Origin: an uncultured Bacteroidota bacterium
Lineage (GTDB): Bacteria > Bacteroidota > Bacteroidia > Chitinophagales > Chitinophagaceae
DNA length: 64,000 bases
Assembly (NCBI GenBank): GCA_903858475.1
Contig: CAIOIZ010000005.1
Coordinates: 1-64,000 of the forward strand
Reading direction: 5' to 3'
Positions within the stretch are counted from its first letter, which is position 1. Each line of letters opens with the position of its first letter. Below are positions 35,205 through 45,059 of the stretch, piece after piece. Under the pieces are notes generated by a model. That model did not search any database and was not told where the DNA came from. It saw only the letters and a list, made by a program, of their open reading frames with translations. A program made the translations under genes and the position numbers.

Positions 35205-37316
35205 TTACATTTGATTTGGGTGATTAATGGCATCCATGCCTTCGCCTTCATTTTTTTCGGGTGCTTCAGTAACTGCATCTTCAGGATTTGCATCCAAAGA
35301 TTTTTTTTCTTCAAATGGCCTTTTGCCAATCAGTGATTCAACATCACTCTTGAAAAGTACTTCTTTTTTCAGTAATTCCTTGGCTAGTTTTTCTACATCT
35401 CCTTTTTTCTCTGTCAGCAATTCTTTTGTTCTAACGTAGGCCAGTTCAATTAATTTTCTTACCTCTTCGTCAATCATTTTACCCGTTTCTTCACTGAAAG
35501 GTTTGGTAAACATATTTTCTTGCGTCGGGTCGTAATAACTGATATTACCAATTTTATCATTCATGCCATAAACGGTAATCATGCTATAGGCAATCTTGGT
35601 AATCTGTTGTAAATCGTTGCTGGCGCCTGTACTAATTTTTCCGAAGAAAATATCTTCACTTGCACGACCACCCAATGTCATACAAATCTGATCCATTAAC
35701 TGATCGGTATTGTAGAGATATTGTTCTTTAGGGGTATACTGCGCATAGCCCAATGCAGCTGATCCTCTTGGCACGACTGTTACTTTTAATAACGGATAGG
35801 CATGTTCGAGATACCAACCACAGATGGCATGTCCAGCTTCATGGTAAGCAATAATTTCTTTTTCTTCTGGAGAAATAATTTTATTTCTTTTTTCCAATCC
35901 GCCGATTACTCTGTCAATGGCATCTTGAAAATCGCTCATGTCTACTGCTTCTTTATTCTTTCTGGCGGCAATCAATGCTGCTTCGTTACATACATTGGCA
36001 ATATCGGCACCAGCGAAGCCAGGTGTTTGTTCGGCCAATTTATGAATATCGAGTGTTTGTGAAATTTTGATGGGCGTAAGGTGTACTTTGAAAATAGCTT
36101 CTCTACCCACTAAATCAGGTCGGTCGATGGTAATCTGACGGTCGAATCTACCTGGGCGAAGCAAGGCGGTATCCAATACATCTGGGCGATTGGTAGCGGC
36201 AAGGATGATGATGCCTAAGTCGGTACCAAAACCATCCATTTCTACCAATAATTGATTGAGGGTATTTTCTCTTTCATCATTGCTCATCATCACATTTTTT
36301 CCTCTTGCACGACCAATGGCATCAATTTCATCAATGAAGATGATACAAGGCGCTTTTTCTCTGGCTTGTTTGAATAAGTCGCGTACCCTACTGGCACCCA
36401 CTCCTACAAACATTTCAACGAAATCGCTACCGCTTAAACTAAAGAAAGGTACTTGCGCTTCTCCTGCAACCGCTTTGGCTAAAAGGGTTTTACCTGTACC
36501 TGGAGGGCCTACTAATAAAGCGCCTTTAGGTATTTTTCCGCCGAGTGCAGTATATTTTTTCGGATTTTTCAGGAAGTCAACAATTTCCATTACTTCCACT
36601 TTGGCTTCATCCAATCCGGCTACATCATTGAAATTAATATTTACACGAGTGCCTTTGTCAAATAGAGTGGCCTTGCTTTTTCCAATATTAAAAATACCAC
36701 CGGGTCCACCACTACCACCGGGACCACCTACTTTTCTCATCATGAGGATAAACACCAGCAAGATGAGTAGGATGGGTAGAATATTGGCGATAATGCTAAA
36801 CCATTCTGCATCCTCATCATAAGCGGGAGATATTTTGGCAATATTCGGATTTTGATTCAACCAGTCTTCCAATTGTTTGATAAAGGTTTCATCCTTTACA
36901 ATACTGAAATACAATTGAGGATTTTCTGATTTGGCCAATGCAGTAAATTCATCGGCGTTAATGAATGACTTGTAAAGTGCAGCTTTCTTGATTACGCTGT
37001 CTTTTTTTATAAATGCCTTTACAATTTTTTTATTGCGAATAACTACCACGCCAGTCTTGGTTCTGGATTTAGTCAAATCATTGTCTATATCCCCATTGCG
37101 AAGAATTTCATAAAAATTCTGTTGATTGATTTCAATTCCTCTTTCACTTACATTTCGAACGAGGTTGTAGCCAACAATGGCTACAAAAATGATTCCGTAA
37201 ATCCAGTAAACATTAAAACGTGTTTTCTTTTTTTGCGGATCATCTCCCATGGGGGGCTGGTTGTCGGGACCGTATTTTTTGCCCAGGTCGTTTTGATTCT
37301 TATCGTTCTGTGCCAT
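35205..37316 (-). CDS. ftsH: ATP-dependent zinc metalloprotease FtsH
   Basis: From the ATG at 37316 the product has 703 residues; the longer frame to 37397 overlaps rsfS and lacks support. It has two membrane helices (about 34-53 and 173-193) with a periplasmic domain of about 120 residues between. The AAA module has Walker A GPPGTGKT (270-277), Walker [12 protein letters not shown] and the arginine-finger segment RPGRFDR. The protease motif is HEAGH (492-496) with a later Asp ligand. FtsH forms a hexamer at the inner membrane and degrades membrane and short-lived proteins, including LpxC in many bacteria. A glycine-rich [11 protein letters not shown] linker follows the second helix. Confidence 0.96.
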   Translation of the reverse strand: MAQNDKNQNDLGKKYGPDNQPPMGDDPQKKKTRFNVYWIYGIIFVAIVGYNLVRNVSERGIEINQQNFYEILRNGDIDNDLTKSRTKTGVVVIRNKKIVKAFIKKDSVIKKAALYKSFINADEFTALAKSENPQLYFSIVKDETFIKQLEDWLNQNPNIAKISPAYDEDAEWFSIIANILPILLILLVFILMMRKVGGPGGSGGPGGIFNIGKSKATLFDKGTRVNINFNDVAGLDEAKVEVMEIVDFLKNPKKYTALGGKIPKGALLVGPPGTGKTLLAKAVAGEAQVPFFSLSGSDFVEMFVGVGASRVRDLFKQAREKAPCIIFIDEIDAIGRARGKNVMMSNDERENTLNQLLVEMDGFGTDLGIIILAATNRPDVLDTALLRPGRFDRQITIDRPDLVGREAIFKVHLTPIKISQTLDIHKLAEQTPGFAGADIANVCNEAALIAARKNKEAVDMSDFQDAIDRVIGGLEKRNKIISPEEKEIIAYHEAGHAICGWYLEHAYPLLKVTVVPRGSAALGYAQYTPKEQYLYNTDQLMDQICMTLGGRASEDIFFGKISTGASNDLQQITKIAYSMITVYGMNDKIGNISYYDPTQENMFTKPFSEETGKMIDEEVRKLIELAYVRTKELLTEKKGDVEKLAKELLKKEVLFKSDVESLIGKRPFEEKKSLDANPEDAVTEAPEKNEGEGMDAINHPNQM

Positions 37317-37362
37317 AATATTTTTAATCTCAGGATGGTTTGTATGTAAAATCGGAATAAGC

Positions 37363-37770
37363 TTAGTCATCAATGTGTTCCATGACGATGGCATCACTCC
37401 ATAGTTCTTCTAATTGATAAAATTTTCTTTGTTCAGGCATCATCACATGTACAACAATGCTAACATAGTCAATCAAAATCCATTGCTGTGCATGTTTTCC
37501 TTCGTGTTTGTAAGGCATTTCACCACTTTTTTTTCTTACATCTTCTTCAATAAAATTTGCAATCGCATTTAATTGGGTGCTGTTGGTTGCTTCACAAATG
37601 ATAAAAAAGTCGGCAACTGCTTCTGGGATTTTTCTTAAATCAAGACTAACGATATGCTGCGCTTTTTTTTCCTGTATGGCAAGAATAATGTTCTTGAAAA
37701 TTTTGCTATTTCTGGTTAAACGTACTATGCTGCTTTTTTTGCGGGTAGTAGTGGTGGTCGAATTCTTCAA
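37363..37770 (-). CDS. rsfS: Ribosomal silencing factor RsfS
   Basis: 135 residues: a basic N-terminal tail of about 20 residues, then the RsfS domain with [58 protein letters not shown] and [11 protein letters not shown]. It binds L14 on the large subunit and blocks subunit joining in stationary phase. The only start seen is TTG at 37770; no ATG precedes the domain. It leads the operon with ftsH 46 nt downstream, and a TACTTTTG -7 element at 37844-37851 lies upstream. Confidence 0.92.
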   Translation of the reverse strand: MKNSTTTTTRKKSSIVRLTRNSKIFKNIILAIQEKKAQHIVSLDLRKIPEAVADFFIICEATNSTQLNAIANFIEEDVRKKSGEMPYKHEGKHAQQWILIDYVSIVVHVMMPEQRKFYQLEELWSDAIVMEHIDD

Positions 37771-37843
37771 ATAAAAAATATTTTAAGTAGTGGTTTGTTT
37801 TTGGCCGTATTTTTAATGATTAATACAGATTATAAAACCGGCT

Positions 37844-37851
37844 CAAAAGTA
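37844..37851 (-). promoter_or_regulatory. Predicted -7 element of the rsfS operon
   Basis: TACTTTTG on the minus strand, full match to TAnnTTTG. It would give a leader of about 66 nt before rsfS. The -33 TTG is not clear. It lies in the 106-nt divergent gap with birA. Confidence 0.45.
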
Positions 37852-37876
37852 AGACTTCTTTGCCATTTGTTTAAGG

Positions 37877-38626
37877 ATGAATACCAATAGGCTTATTACC
37901 ATATTAGACAGCGTAGATAGTACCAACAACTATGCCATGCAACAGGTACATGCAGGTATGGCAAAACATGGCATGGCATGGGTGGCCAAGGAGCAATTAG
38001 CCGGAAAAGGACAAAGAGGAAAGGTTTGGCAGGCGGCACCAGGCCAAAATATCGCTATGAGCTTGGTTTTAGAGCCCATTTCCTTAAAATTAGCAGATCA
38101 ATTTTGCCTGAGTATGGCGGTTGCATTGGCTTGTCGCCATTTTTTCAACCAGTATGCAGGGGGAAATACTTTTATAAAATGGCCCAATGATATTTATTGG
38201 AATGACAGAAAGGCAGCCGGAATTCTAATTGAGTCTGTCATTGGTGCTTCTAATGGGGGTAACTGGAAATGGGCCGTTATAGGCATTGGAATAAATTTGA
38301 ATCAAACAGCATTTGATCCCACTATTCCTAATCCTATTTCGCTGCAAGCCATTACTGGCAAAACGTACGATCTTGTTGAAATGGCTACCGAATTACATGA
38401 AAACTTGCTGCAGGCTTACGATCGACTTTTACAAGAACCCTATGAAAAATTGGAACAAGATTATTGTCGTCAACTGTATAAACTACAGCATAAGCAAACA
38501 CTCAAAAAGGGTGATCAAGTTTTTGATAGCATCATTCAAGGGGTTAATCGAAAGGGCCAATTGTTAACCAAGGATACCATCGAAAGATCTTTTGAATTTG
38601 GGGAAGTAGAATGGATCATTGATTAA
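37877..38626 (+). CDS. birA: Biotin--[acetyl-CoA-carboxylase] ligase
   Basis: 249 residues covering the catalytic and C-terminal domains: DSVDSTNNYAMQQ, the biotin-binding loop KGQRGKVWQA (GRGRxGR equivalent), NIAMSLVLEP, KWPNDIYWNDRKAAGILIES with the catalytic lysine, and IGIGINLNQ. There is no N-terminal DNA-binding domain, so this is a pure ligase that attaches biotin to carrier proteins and not a biotin-operon repressor. It is divergent from rsfS and convergent with the cytochrome gene. Confidence 0.94.
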   Translation: MNTNRLITILDSVDSTNNYAMQQVHAGMAKHGMAWVAKEQLAGKGQRGKVWQAAPGQNIAMSLVLEPISLKLADQFCLSMAVALACRHFFNQYAGGNTFIKWPNDIYWNDRKAAGILIESVIGASNGGNWKWAVIGIGINLNQTAFDPTIPNPISLQAITGKTYDLVEMATELHENLLQAYDRLLQEPYEKLEQDYCRQLYKLQHKQTLKKGDQVFDSIIQGVNRKGQLLTKDTIERSFEFGEVEWIID

Positions 38627-38642
38627 ACCACCCACTATTCCA

Positions 38643-39017
38643 TTAATTAGCAGCGCCCTTATCTACCCAACATTTTATAGAATCTCTTACTGTGGATGGA
38701 AGGCCTCCAGTTTGTGGCATGCTGCCATTGACTACTTGTAAGGAAATATTAGAACGATTGTTAAAGGCGCTGGAATAGCTGCCATCGTAGCTCCATTTTG
38801 CGAGGGCTAAAGCATTGGCATTAGCAGGCGCATGGCAGCTGGTGCAATTGGCATCTAAAATCCTTTTAATATTTGTTGAAAACGAAACACTCAAACCACA
38901 GGTAATAGTACCACCGCCCCCCGTACCACCGTTATTTCCGGATGGGCTGCTTTTGCTGCAACTGATTATACTAACGGTAAGGTATAACGCTAATGAGGCC
39001 AAGATATATTTTTTCAT
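38643..39017 (-). CDS. Monohaem c-type cytochrome lipoprotein
   Basis: 124 residues. A lipobox ISC (Cys 20) is followed by a Ser/Gly-rich linker (GNNGGTGGGG). The haem-binding motif is CTSCH (C58, C61, H62) and the likely second axial ligand is M100 in NGSMPQTG. Two further Cys (40 and 116) could form a disulfide. It is anchored in the periplasm and probably shuttles electrons or serves as a small attached electron carrier; the partner is unknown. It follows bcp by 56 nt on the same strand, so the two may be co-transcribed. Confidence 0.85.
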   Translation of the reverse strand: MKKYILASLALYLTVSIISCSKSSPSGNNGGTGGGGTITCGLSVSFSTNIKRILDANCTSCHAPANANALALAKWSYDGSYSSAFNNRSNISLQVVNGSMPQTGGLPSTVRDSIKCWVDKGAAN

Positions 39018-39073
39018 GTTTTATTTTTTATATCCCGATGAACGTAAGCTCCCTTTAGGAGGTTGCCTCTATA

Positions 39074-39562
39074 TTAAAAAATGTATTTCTTTTTTTTCAG
39101 TAATGCCCAGGCTTCTAAAATTTCGGTTGCGTGTATTTTGCTTTTTGGCTTTAAAAATATTTTTTGAATGATGCCTTTTTCATCAATGATAAAGCTAGTG
39201 CGCAGTAAGCCCATGTATTTCTTTCCATAGAGTTTTTTTTCGCCCCATACACCGTATTTATCAATGATTTGATGATCAGGATCTGATAATAAGGTAAAAG
39301 GCAATTGATGGGTTTCTGCAAATTTTTTATGCTTGGGAATGGGATCAGGACTAACGCCCAATACAACAAAACCATTTTTTTTCAGCAACGAAAAATTGTC
39401 ACGGAGATTACAGGCCTGCTGGGTGCAAGTTGCTGTATTATCCCGGGGGTAGAAATAAATAATTAGTTTTTGACCTTTATAATTGGCTAAACTGTGTAGC
39501 GATCCATTTTGATCTTTTCCCTTGAATGCAGGGGCTTTTGATCCTTCTGTTAAAGCTGTCAT
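39074..39562 (-). CDS. bcp: Thioredoxin-dependent peroxiredoxin (Bcp/PrxQ)
   Basis: 162 residues of atypical 2-Cys peroxiredoxin: GSKAPAFKGKDQNG, YFYPRDNTATCTQQACNLRD with the peroxidatic Cys 46 and resolving Cys 51 five residues later (PrxQ pattern), GVSPDPIPKHKKFA, and LLSDPDHQIIDKYGVWGEK. It reduces peroxides in the cytoplasm using thioredoxin. Length and motif set are typical. It lies upstream of the cytochrome lipoprotein gene. Confidence 0.95.
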   Translation of the reverse strand: MTALTEGSKAPAFKGKDQNGSLHSLANYKGQKLIIYFYPRDNTATCTQQACNLRDNFSLLKKNGFVVLGVSPDPIPKHKKFAETHQLPFTLLSDPDHQIIDKYGVWGEKKLYGKKYMGLLRTSFIIDEKGIIQKIFLKPKSKIHATEILEAWALLKKKKYIF

Positions 39563-39657
39563 AGATTGGTGGCTATATGATGAATAATGTATGCATTAAT
39601 TAAACAATCAAAATCATTAATGGTTCAGCGGTCGTCTTGTATTGATAATTGATTTGT

Positions 39658-41382
39658 TTATCTGGTGAAATGATAGATTTTTTCGCTTGTGTTTCCTACT
39701 TGATCGCTTGCCATTATTTTTAATTCGTGTTTGCCTGGTAAACAGTGTTCGTCAAATGCATAAATGAATTTTCTGCCTTTGTCATTACTAAAACAAATCC
39801 AGGCTCCATCGAGCCAAGCAGAAAAAGATAGTTCTTCGGTATTGTCTGCTACAATAAACGAAAGGGACTTAGATTTTGAGCAGGACATGCCTTCTTTAAA
39901 TCCAACAGGACTAATAGTGGGCGCCGTACTATCAATCAGTAATTGAAAATTACCGAATTCACGAAAGCTAGCAGTAAACCATCCTCGATCCTGTGGGGCT
40001 TTGCTATAATCATGCTTTCCATTCCAGTATCGATGCATTACTACTTTGTTCGATTTGAGGGCAGGCGCAAAAATGGATACTGGGAAATAAGTTTGTAATG
40101 GAATGTTGCCATTTAATATGCTGTAAATAGGAAAGGCTGTTTTTGTATTTGGTTCAACATAATTGAAATGAATATCATCATACAATGCTTTTTCAGGCAA
40201 ATAGAAACGAAGCTGATTGTTTTCAAATACATTCAAATAACCAGCTTGAAAGTATTGGCTTTTATTGGTAGGATTGGGAATAGCTGCTATTGTAGCAGCC
40301 TTTATTTTAAACTGAATAGTACTGGTATTTCCAGCCGCATCTTTAACCAGTATTTGTATGGAACTGCCATTAGTGCTATCCAAGTCAATGATTCCATTGC
40401 CCCCTTTTTCTTTGTAAACACCGGGGGGATATCCAGGCAAGCGGGATAGATGTTGTACAAAGGGGCCGCCACTATTTTTTAATTTATAATCAATGTGCGC
40501 GTTTAAATAACGGGTATCGTCATAGCTGATGTCGTCTAATTGAAAACCCACGATCGGTTGATCGTTGGCTAATAGATCGGCCTCATAAATGCCATTCGGG
40601 TTATTAGAGCCAGAGAGGTTATCAACCGCAGTGATAGCAAAACTGACTTTGTTGCTTTTGAAAGCAATACAAGAATCAGTTACTGTATAATAATTTCCTT
40701 TTTTGAGGAGAGAATAAAAACTAGGTACTTGTTCAAAACTGCTGCTGTTTCTATCGTAAACGGCTAAACGCAGTACAAGGGGTGGTACTGTATCGGGAAG
40801 GGGCATGCCAAATAAGAGCGGGTTCAATACTTTGTCTGTTTGGGTTTCTCTGATTTCAAAATGAAGGTGTGGTCCCTGGCTTCCACCTGTATTGCCGCTG
40901 TACGCAATGAAATCTTCTTTGTTTACCGGAAATAAATCAGGCGGAATGTCGAGAAATATTTTCCAGGATTGGGCCTTGTATTGTTGCTCCTGTACATATT
41001 TTTCCAAGGCAGGGTAAAAATCATTCAAATGCGCGTAGAGGGTGCTGTATCCATTGGGATGATTGATATAGATAGCGCGTCCAAAGCCGTAGGGTTCTAT
41101 TTTTACTTTAGCGATATAGCCATCTGCAGCGGCCAGCACCGGTATATTTTGCTTTTTATCGGTTCTGCAATCCAGTCCCATATGGTAATGATTGGGCCGA
41201 AGCTCACCGAAATTAGCTGCAATGCCAATAGTAGCTTTCAAGGGCCACGCAAAATAATGTTGTGGATAATGCTTGGGGGCGAAGATTTGTGCGCTCGCAG
41301 TATGGTTGAACGCGCTGATCACTAAAAACAAGCCACTTGTAAATATTATAATTATTTTATGTAAAATAATTGATACTTTCAT
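39658..41382 (-). CDS. Secreted M23 family metallopeptidase
   Basis: From the ATG at 41382 the product is 574 residues with a signal peptide ending TASAQ near 32. The longer frame to 41484 overlaps the MORN gene and is rejected. Residues 45-185 form a peptidase_M23 domain with intact ligands: H67 and D71 in HMGLD, and H172/H174 in PHLHFEI. An extra segment of about 50 residues is inserted before the last ligand pair. The remaining 380 residues are beta-rich Ig-like domains (DRNSSSFEQ, STIQFKIKA, VGNTSEKIYHF). Probably acts on peptidoglycan. It is divergent from the MORN gene with 61 nt between. Confidence 0.88.
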   Translation of the reverse strand: MKVSIILHKIIIIFTSGLFLVISAFNHTASAQIFAPKHYPQHYFAWPLKATIGIAANFGELRPNHYHMGLDCRTDKKQNIPVLAAADGYIAKVKIEPYGFGRAIYINHPNGYSTLYAHLNDFYPALEKYVQEQQYKAQSWKIFLDIPPDLFPVNKEDFIAYSGNTGGSQGPHLHFEIRETQTDKVLNPLLFGMPLPDTVPPLVLRLAVYDRNSSSFEQVPSFYSLLKKGNYYTVTDSCIAFKSNKVSFAITAVDNLSGSNNPNGIYEADLLANDQPIVGFQLDDISYDDTRYLNAHIDYKLKNSGGPFVQHLSRLPGYPPGVYKEKGGNGIIDLDSTNGSSIQILVKDAAGNTSTIQFKIKAATIAAIPNPTNKSQYFQAGYLNVFENNQLRFYLPEKALYDDIHFNYVEPNTKTAFPIYSILNGNIPLQTYFPVSIFAPALKSNKVVMHRYWNGKHDYSKAPQDRGWFTASFREFGNFQLLIDSTAPTISPVGFKEGMSCSKSKSLSFIVADNTEELSFSAWLDGAWICFSNDKGRKFIYAFDEHCLPGKHELKIMASDQVGNTSEKIYHFTR

Positions 41383-41443
41383 ATGGCAAATGTAGGTAGC
41401 AACCCGTTTGTAAATACAAGTTACTATATTAAAGAAATAATTT

Positions 41444-42103
41444 ATGAAAACAATTGCGTTGTTTTTTTCCTGCACTTTTATCATAGCTAGTGCTCAGGCT
41501 CAAGATTGTTTGGTAAAATTATTGCCCCTTACTGGCAAATATACCGGTGAATGCAAGGATGGTAAGGCCAATGGAATGGGCAAAGCAATTGGTTTGGATA
41601 CCTATGAAGGAAACTTTAAAAATGGTTTTCCAGATGGAGAAGGTATCTATACCTGGAGTGTAGGCGATTATTATAAGGGTAGTTTTAAGAAAGGCATCAA
41701 ATCGGGTCATGGCGAAATGCATTTTAAAAGAAAAGGGATGGAAGACAGTGTGGCCATAGGCTTTTGGAGCAAAGACACCTATAAAGGAAGGTATGAAGAG
41801 CCTTATAAATTCATTGAAATCAGCAATGCCGTCAGTCAGAAAAGTGTGAATCGACATAGCAACAAAACCAATTCTGTTACGGTAATGATGGAAACTGGGG
41901 TGATGGGCGTAGCGAATGTGAGGGCTTATCAGTTAATGGAAGGAAATTTTATTAGAAACAATATTCGCGACATGTCACGCACACAGGTTATTGAATTTCA
42001 AGGCGTGAATTTCCCATTCCGGGTTCGGTTTACCCAAGATAAGGGTCCCATTGATATTATTTTTTATGAAGAAGGCGAGTGGAATCTTGAATTAATTCTT
42101 TAA
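41444..42103 (+). CDS. Secreted MORN-repeat protein
   Basis: 219 residues with a signal peptide (SAQAQ, near 20). Three MORN-type units follow: YTGECKDGKANGMGKAIG, YEGNFKNGFPDGEGIYTW and YKGSFKKGIKSGHGEMHF. The C-terminal half (from about 110) is without a recognised domain and contains VNFPFRVRFTQDK. MORN repeats bind membranes or proteins in eukaryotes; in bacteria the role is unclear. Divergent from the M23 gene and upstream of carB, with a carB promoter in the intervening gap. Confidence 0.8.
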   Translation: MKTIALFFSCTFIIASAQAQDCLVKLLPLTGKYTGECKDGKANGMGKAIGLDTYEGNFKNGFPDGEGIYTWSVGDYYKGSFKKGIKSGHGEMHFKRKGMEDSVAIGFWSKDTYKGRYEEPYKFIEISNAVSQKSVNRHSNKTNSVTVMMETGVMGVANVRAYQLMEGNFIRNNIRDMSRTQVIEFQGVNFPFRVRFTQDKGPIDIIFYEEGEWNLELIL

Positions 42104-42129
42104 GATTTTTCTTTTTGTGTTTTTGCCGT

Positions 42130-42137
42130 TACTTTTG
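42130..42137 (+). promoter_or_regulatory. Predicted -7 element of carB
   Basis: TACTTTTG, full match to TAnnTTTG, with a start near 42144 and a leader of about 20 nt. The nearest TTG (42115-42117) is only 12 nt upstream, too close for a normal -33 element. Confidence 0.45.
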
Positions 42138-42163
42138 CACGCCTACAAAGCGGCAATCTTCAT

Positions 42164-45013
42164 ATGCCCAAAGACAATTCCATTCATTCAGTACTTATTA
42201 TCGGCAGCGGACCTATTATCATTGGTCAAGCTTGCGAATTTGACTATAGCGGCACCCAAGCTGCAAGAAGCCTTCGAGAAGAAGGGATAAAAGTAATCTT
42301 GATAAATAGCAATCCGGCAACCATCATGACCGATCCAATGATGGCCGATCGTGTATACCTACTACCACTTACAGTGGAGAGTATTGAACAAATTCTGGAA
42401 GAAAACCAGATTGATGCTGTTTTGCCTACGATGGGAGGTCAAACTGCTTTGAATTTGTGTAAGGAAGTAGACGAAATGGGTATTTGGGAAAAAAATAATG
42501 TGCGTTTAATTGGGGTAGATATCAAGGCGATTGATAAAGCGGAGGATCGTGAAAAATTCAGGCAGTGGATGATTGAAATGGGCATCAAAGTTTGTCCGGC
42601 TCGTATTGCCAATAGCTTTTTAGAAGGAAAAGAATTTGCACAGGAAATTGGCTTCCCCTTGGTGTTGCGTCCCTCTTTTACCTTGGGTGGAACCGGAGGT
42701 GGTATCGTATTTAAAAAAGACGAATTAGATGAGGCCCTCAATTACGCCTTGATAGCAAGTCCTATTCACGAAGTATTGGTGGAAAAAGCAGTGCTGGGAT
42801 GGAAAGAATACGAATTGGAATTATTAAGAGATAGTGCAGACAATGTTGCCATCATTTGTACAGTAGAAAATTTTGACCCCATGGGGGTGCATACAGGAGA
42901 TAGTATTACAGTGGCACCAGCCATGACGTTGAGTGATACTGCTTTTCAAAATATGCGCAATACCGCTATTCGCATGATGCGCAACTTGGGCAATTTTGCC
43001 GGAGGTTGTAATGTACAGTTTGCCTTGGATCCGCAAACAGAAGAATTAATTGTTGTTGAAATTAACCCAAGGGTAAGTCGTTCCTCTGCTTTGGCGAGTA
43101 AGGCAACTGGTTATCCCATTGCGAAGATTGCCGCCAAACTAGCGATTGGCTACAACCTAGATGAATTAAAAAATCAAATCACACAAAGCACCTCCGCCTA
43201 TTTTGAACCAGCATTGGATTATGTTATTGTAAAAATCCCCCGTTGGAATTTTGATAAATTTAAAGGCGCCAATGATACCCTTGGTTTTCAAATGAAATCG
43301 GTAGGGGAAGTGATGGGTATTGGTAGAAATTTTTGTGAGGCCATACAAAAAGCTTGTCAGAGTTTAGAAAATGAAGCCGTAGGCCTTGGTTATTACGGAC
43401 AAAGTTTGATGAAGGCCGACGAATTATTGGAATATATTAAGATCCCAAAATGGGATCGCGTATTTCGTATCAAGGATGCGTTGATGGCGGGTGCGAGTGT
43501 AAAACGTATTTGTGAAAGCACTAAGATTGATCGTTGGTTCATTTATCAGATTCAAAAAATTTGTGATTGCGAAAAAGAGATTGCGCAATATGATTTTAAA
43601 TCTTTGCCAGACGAATTATTGACCAAGGCAAAGCTACTTGGATTCAGTGACGAACAAATTGTTCGTATTATGCACGAGGAGAATGCAGAAATTATTTATG
43701 AACGCAGAAAGGCGATGGGGTTAACGCGGGTATATAAAATGGTAGATACCTGTGCAGCTGAATTTGAAGCGAAGACGCCTTATTTCTATTCAAGTTTTGA
43801 AGCAAAAGCCATTGCGGGTCCTACCGACATGCTACTTTCTAATGAATCAAAAATTTCTGATAAGAAAAAAATCATTGTATTGGGTAGTGGCCCCAATCGC
43901 ATTGGTCAGGGCATTGAATTTGATTATTGTTGTGTACATGGATTGTTGGCGATTAAAGAGTGTGGCTATGAAGCCATCATGGTAAATTGTAATCCTGAAA
44001 CAGTTAGTACCGATTTTGATATTGCAGACAAATTGTATTTTGAACCCGTCTTCTGGGAACATCTATGGGAAATTGTGGAGCATGAAAAACCCATGGGTGT
44101 TATTGTGCAATTGGGTGGACAAACTGCTTTAAAATTAGCCAAACGCCTACATGAAAAAGGAATTCAGATAATCGGTACTTCATTTGATAATATGGATATC
44201 GCCGAAGACCGTGGACGGTTTAGTGATATGTTGAAGGAATTAGAAATTCCTTATCCAAATTATGGTACGGCCTTTAATACCGATGATGCTATTGAAGTAG
44301 CCAAGAAGGTAGGTTATCCGGTGTTGGTACGTCCTTCTTATGTATTGGGTGGACAAAGAATGCGTATTGTATTGAATGATGAAGAATTGGAAAAAGGCGT
44401 ATTAAGTTTATTAAAACATTTGCCTGGTAATAAAATTTTGATTGACCATTTCTTGGATCGTTGTCAAGAAGCAGAAATAGATGCCATTTTCGATGGCGAT
44501 GATTTTCATGTCATGGGTGTTATGGAACATATTGAACCGGCAGGTATTCATAGTGGAGATAGCAATGCAGTTTTACCACAATTTAACCTGAGTCCTTTGA
44601 TTGTGCATACCATGGAAGAATATGCCGAGAAAATTGGCCGCGCTCTTAATATAAAGGGTTTAATCAATATACAATTTGCCATTAAAGACGGCAATGTGTT
44701 TGTGATTGAAGCCAACCCAAGAGCCAGTCGTACCACACCTTTCATTGCAAAAGCCTATCAAATACCCTATTTGAATGTGGCTACTAAAGTAATGATTGGA
44801 GCGGCTAAACTAAAAGATTTCACTTTCGAAAAAAAGATGACCGGATTTGCAATCAAAGAGCCGGTATTTTCTTTCAATAAATTCCCAGGCGTAAACAAAG
44901 AGTTGGGCCCCGAAATGAAAAGTACCGGGGAGGCCATCCGCTTTATCAAAGACCTGCGTGATCCTTATTTCAGGCAATTGTATAAGGAAAGAAGTATGCA
45001 CTTGAGTAAGTAG
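42164..45013 (+). CDS. carB: Carbamoyl-phosphate synthase large subunit without C-terminal regulatory domain
   Basis: 949 residues against about 1073 in E. coli. Both ATP-grasp halves are present: the first with ISVLIIGSGPIIIGQACEFD-like opening and RPSFTLGGTGGGIV, the second from IIVLGSGPNRIGQGIEFDYC to RPSYVLGGQRMRIV and EANPRASRTTPFIAKA. The protein stops 30 residues after NKFPGVNKELGPEMKSTGEA, so the MGS-like domain that binds UMP, IMP and ornithine in E. coli is missing. It makes carbamoyl phosphate for pyrimidines and arginine with CarA, which is not in the window. The same short form is found in other Bacteroidetes, so this is lineage-typical, not a truncation. Confidence 0.95.
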   Translation: MPKDNSIHSVLIIGSGPIIIGQACEFDYSGTQAARSLREEGIKVILINSNPATIMTDPMMADRVYLLPLTVESIEQILEENQIDAVLPTMGGQTALNLCKEVDEMGIWEKNNVRLIGVDIKAIDKAEDREKFRQWMIEMGIKVCPARIANSFLEGKEFAQEIGFPLVLRPSFTLGGTGGGIVFKKDELDEALNYALIASPIHEVLVEKAVLGWKEYELELLRDSADNVAIICTVENFDPMGVHTGDSITVAPAMTLSDTAFQNMRNTAIRMMRNLGNFAGGCNVQFALDPQTEELIVVEINPRVSRSSALASKATGYPIAKIAAKLAIGYNLDELKNQITQSTSAYFEPALDYVIVKIPRWNFDKFKGANDTLGFQMKSVGEVMGIGRNFCEAIQKACQSLENEAVGLGYYGQSLMKADELLEYIKIPKWDRVFRIKDALMAGASVKRICESTKIDRWFIYQIQKICDCEKEIAQYDFKSLPDELLTKAKLLGFSDEQIVRIMHEENAEIIYERRKAMGLTRVYKMVDTCAAEFEAKTPYFYSSFEAKAIAGPTDMLLSNESKISDKKKIIVLGSGPNRIGQGIEFDYCCVHGLLAIKECGYEAIMVNCNPETVSTDFDIADKLYFEPVFWEHLWEIVEHEKPMGVIVQLGGQTALKLAKRLHEKGIQIIGTSFDNMDIAEDRGRFSDMLKELEIPYPNYGTAFNTDDAIEVAKKVGYPVLVRPSYVLGGQRMRIVLNDEELEKGVLSLLKHLPGNKILIDHFLDRCQEAEIDAIFDGDDFHVMGVMEHIEPAGIHSGDSNAVLPQFNLSPLIVHTMEEYAEKIGRALNIKGLINIQFAIKDGNVFVIEANPRASRTTPFIAKAYQIPYLNVATKVMIGAAKLKDFTFEKKMTGFAIKEPVFSFNKFPGVNKELGPEMKSTGEAIRFIKDLRDPYFRQLYKERSMHLSK

Positions 45014-45059
45014 TGTATTTTTCAGTTTTATTGGCATTTATCCTTTTTGTTTTGCAGGA

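Noticed and set aside
37317-37397. Longer N-terminus for FtsH
   Set aside because: The extension overlaps rsfS and does not look like FtsH; the ATG at 37316 directly precedes the conserved part.
41383-41484. Longer N-terminus for the M23 protein
   Set aside because: It overlaps the divergent MORN gene and would bury the signal peptide.
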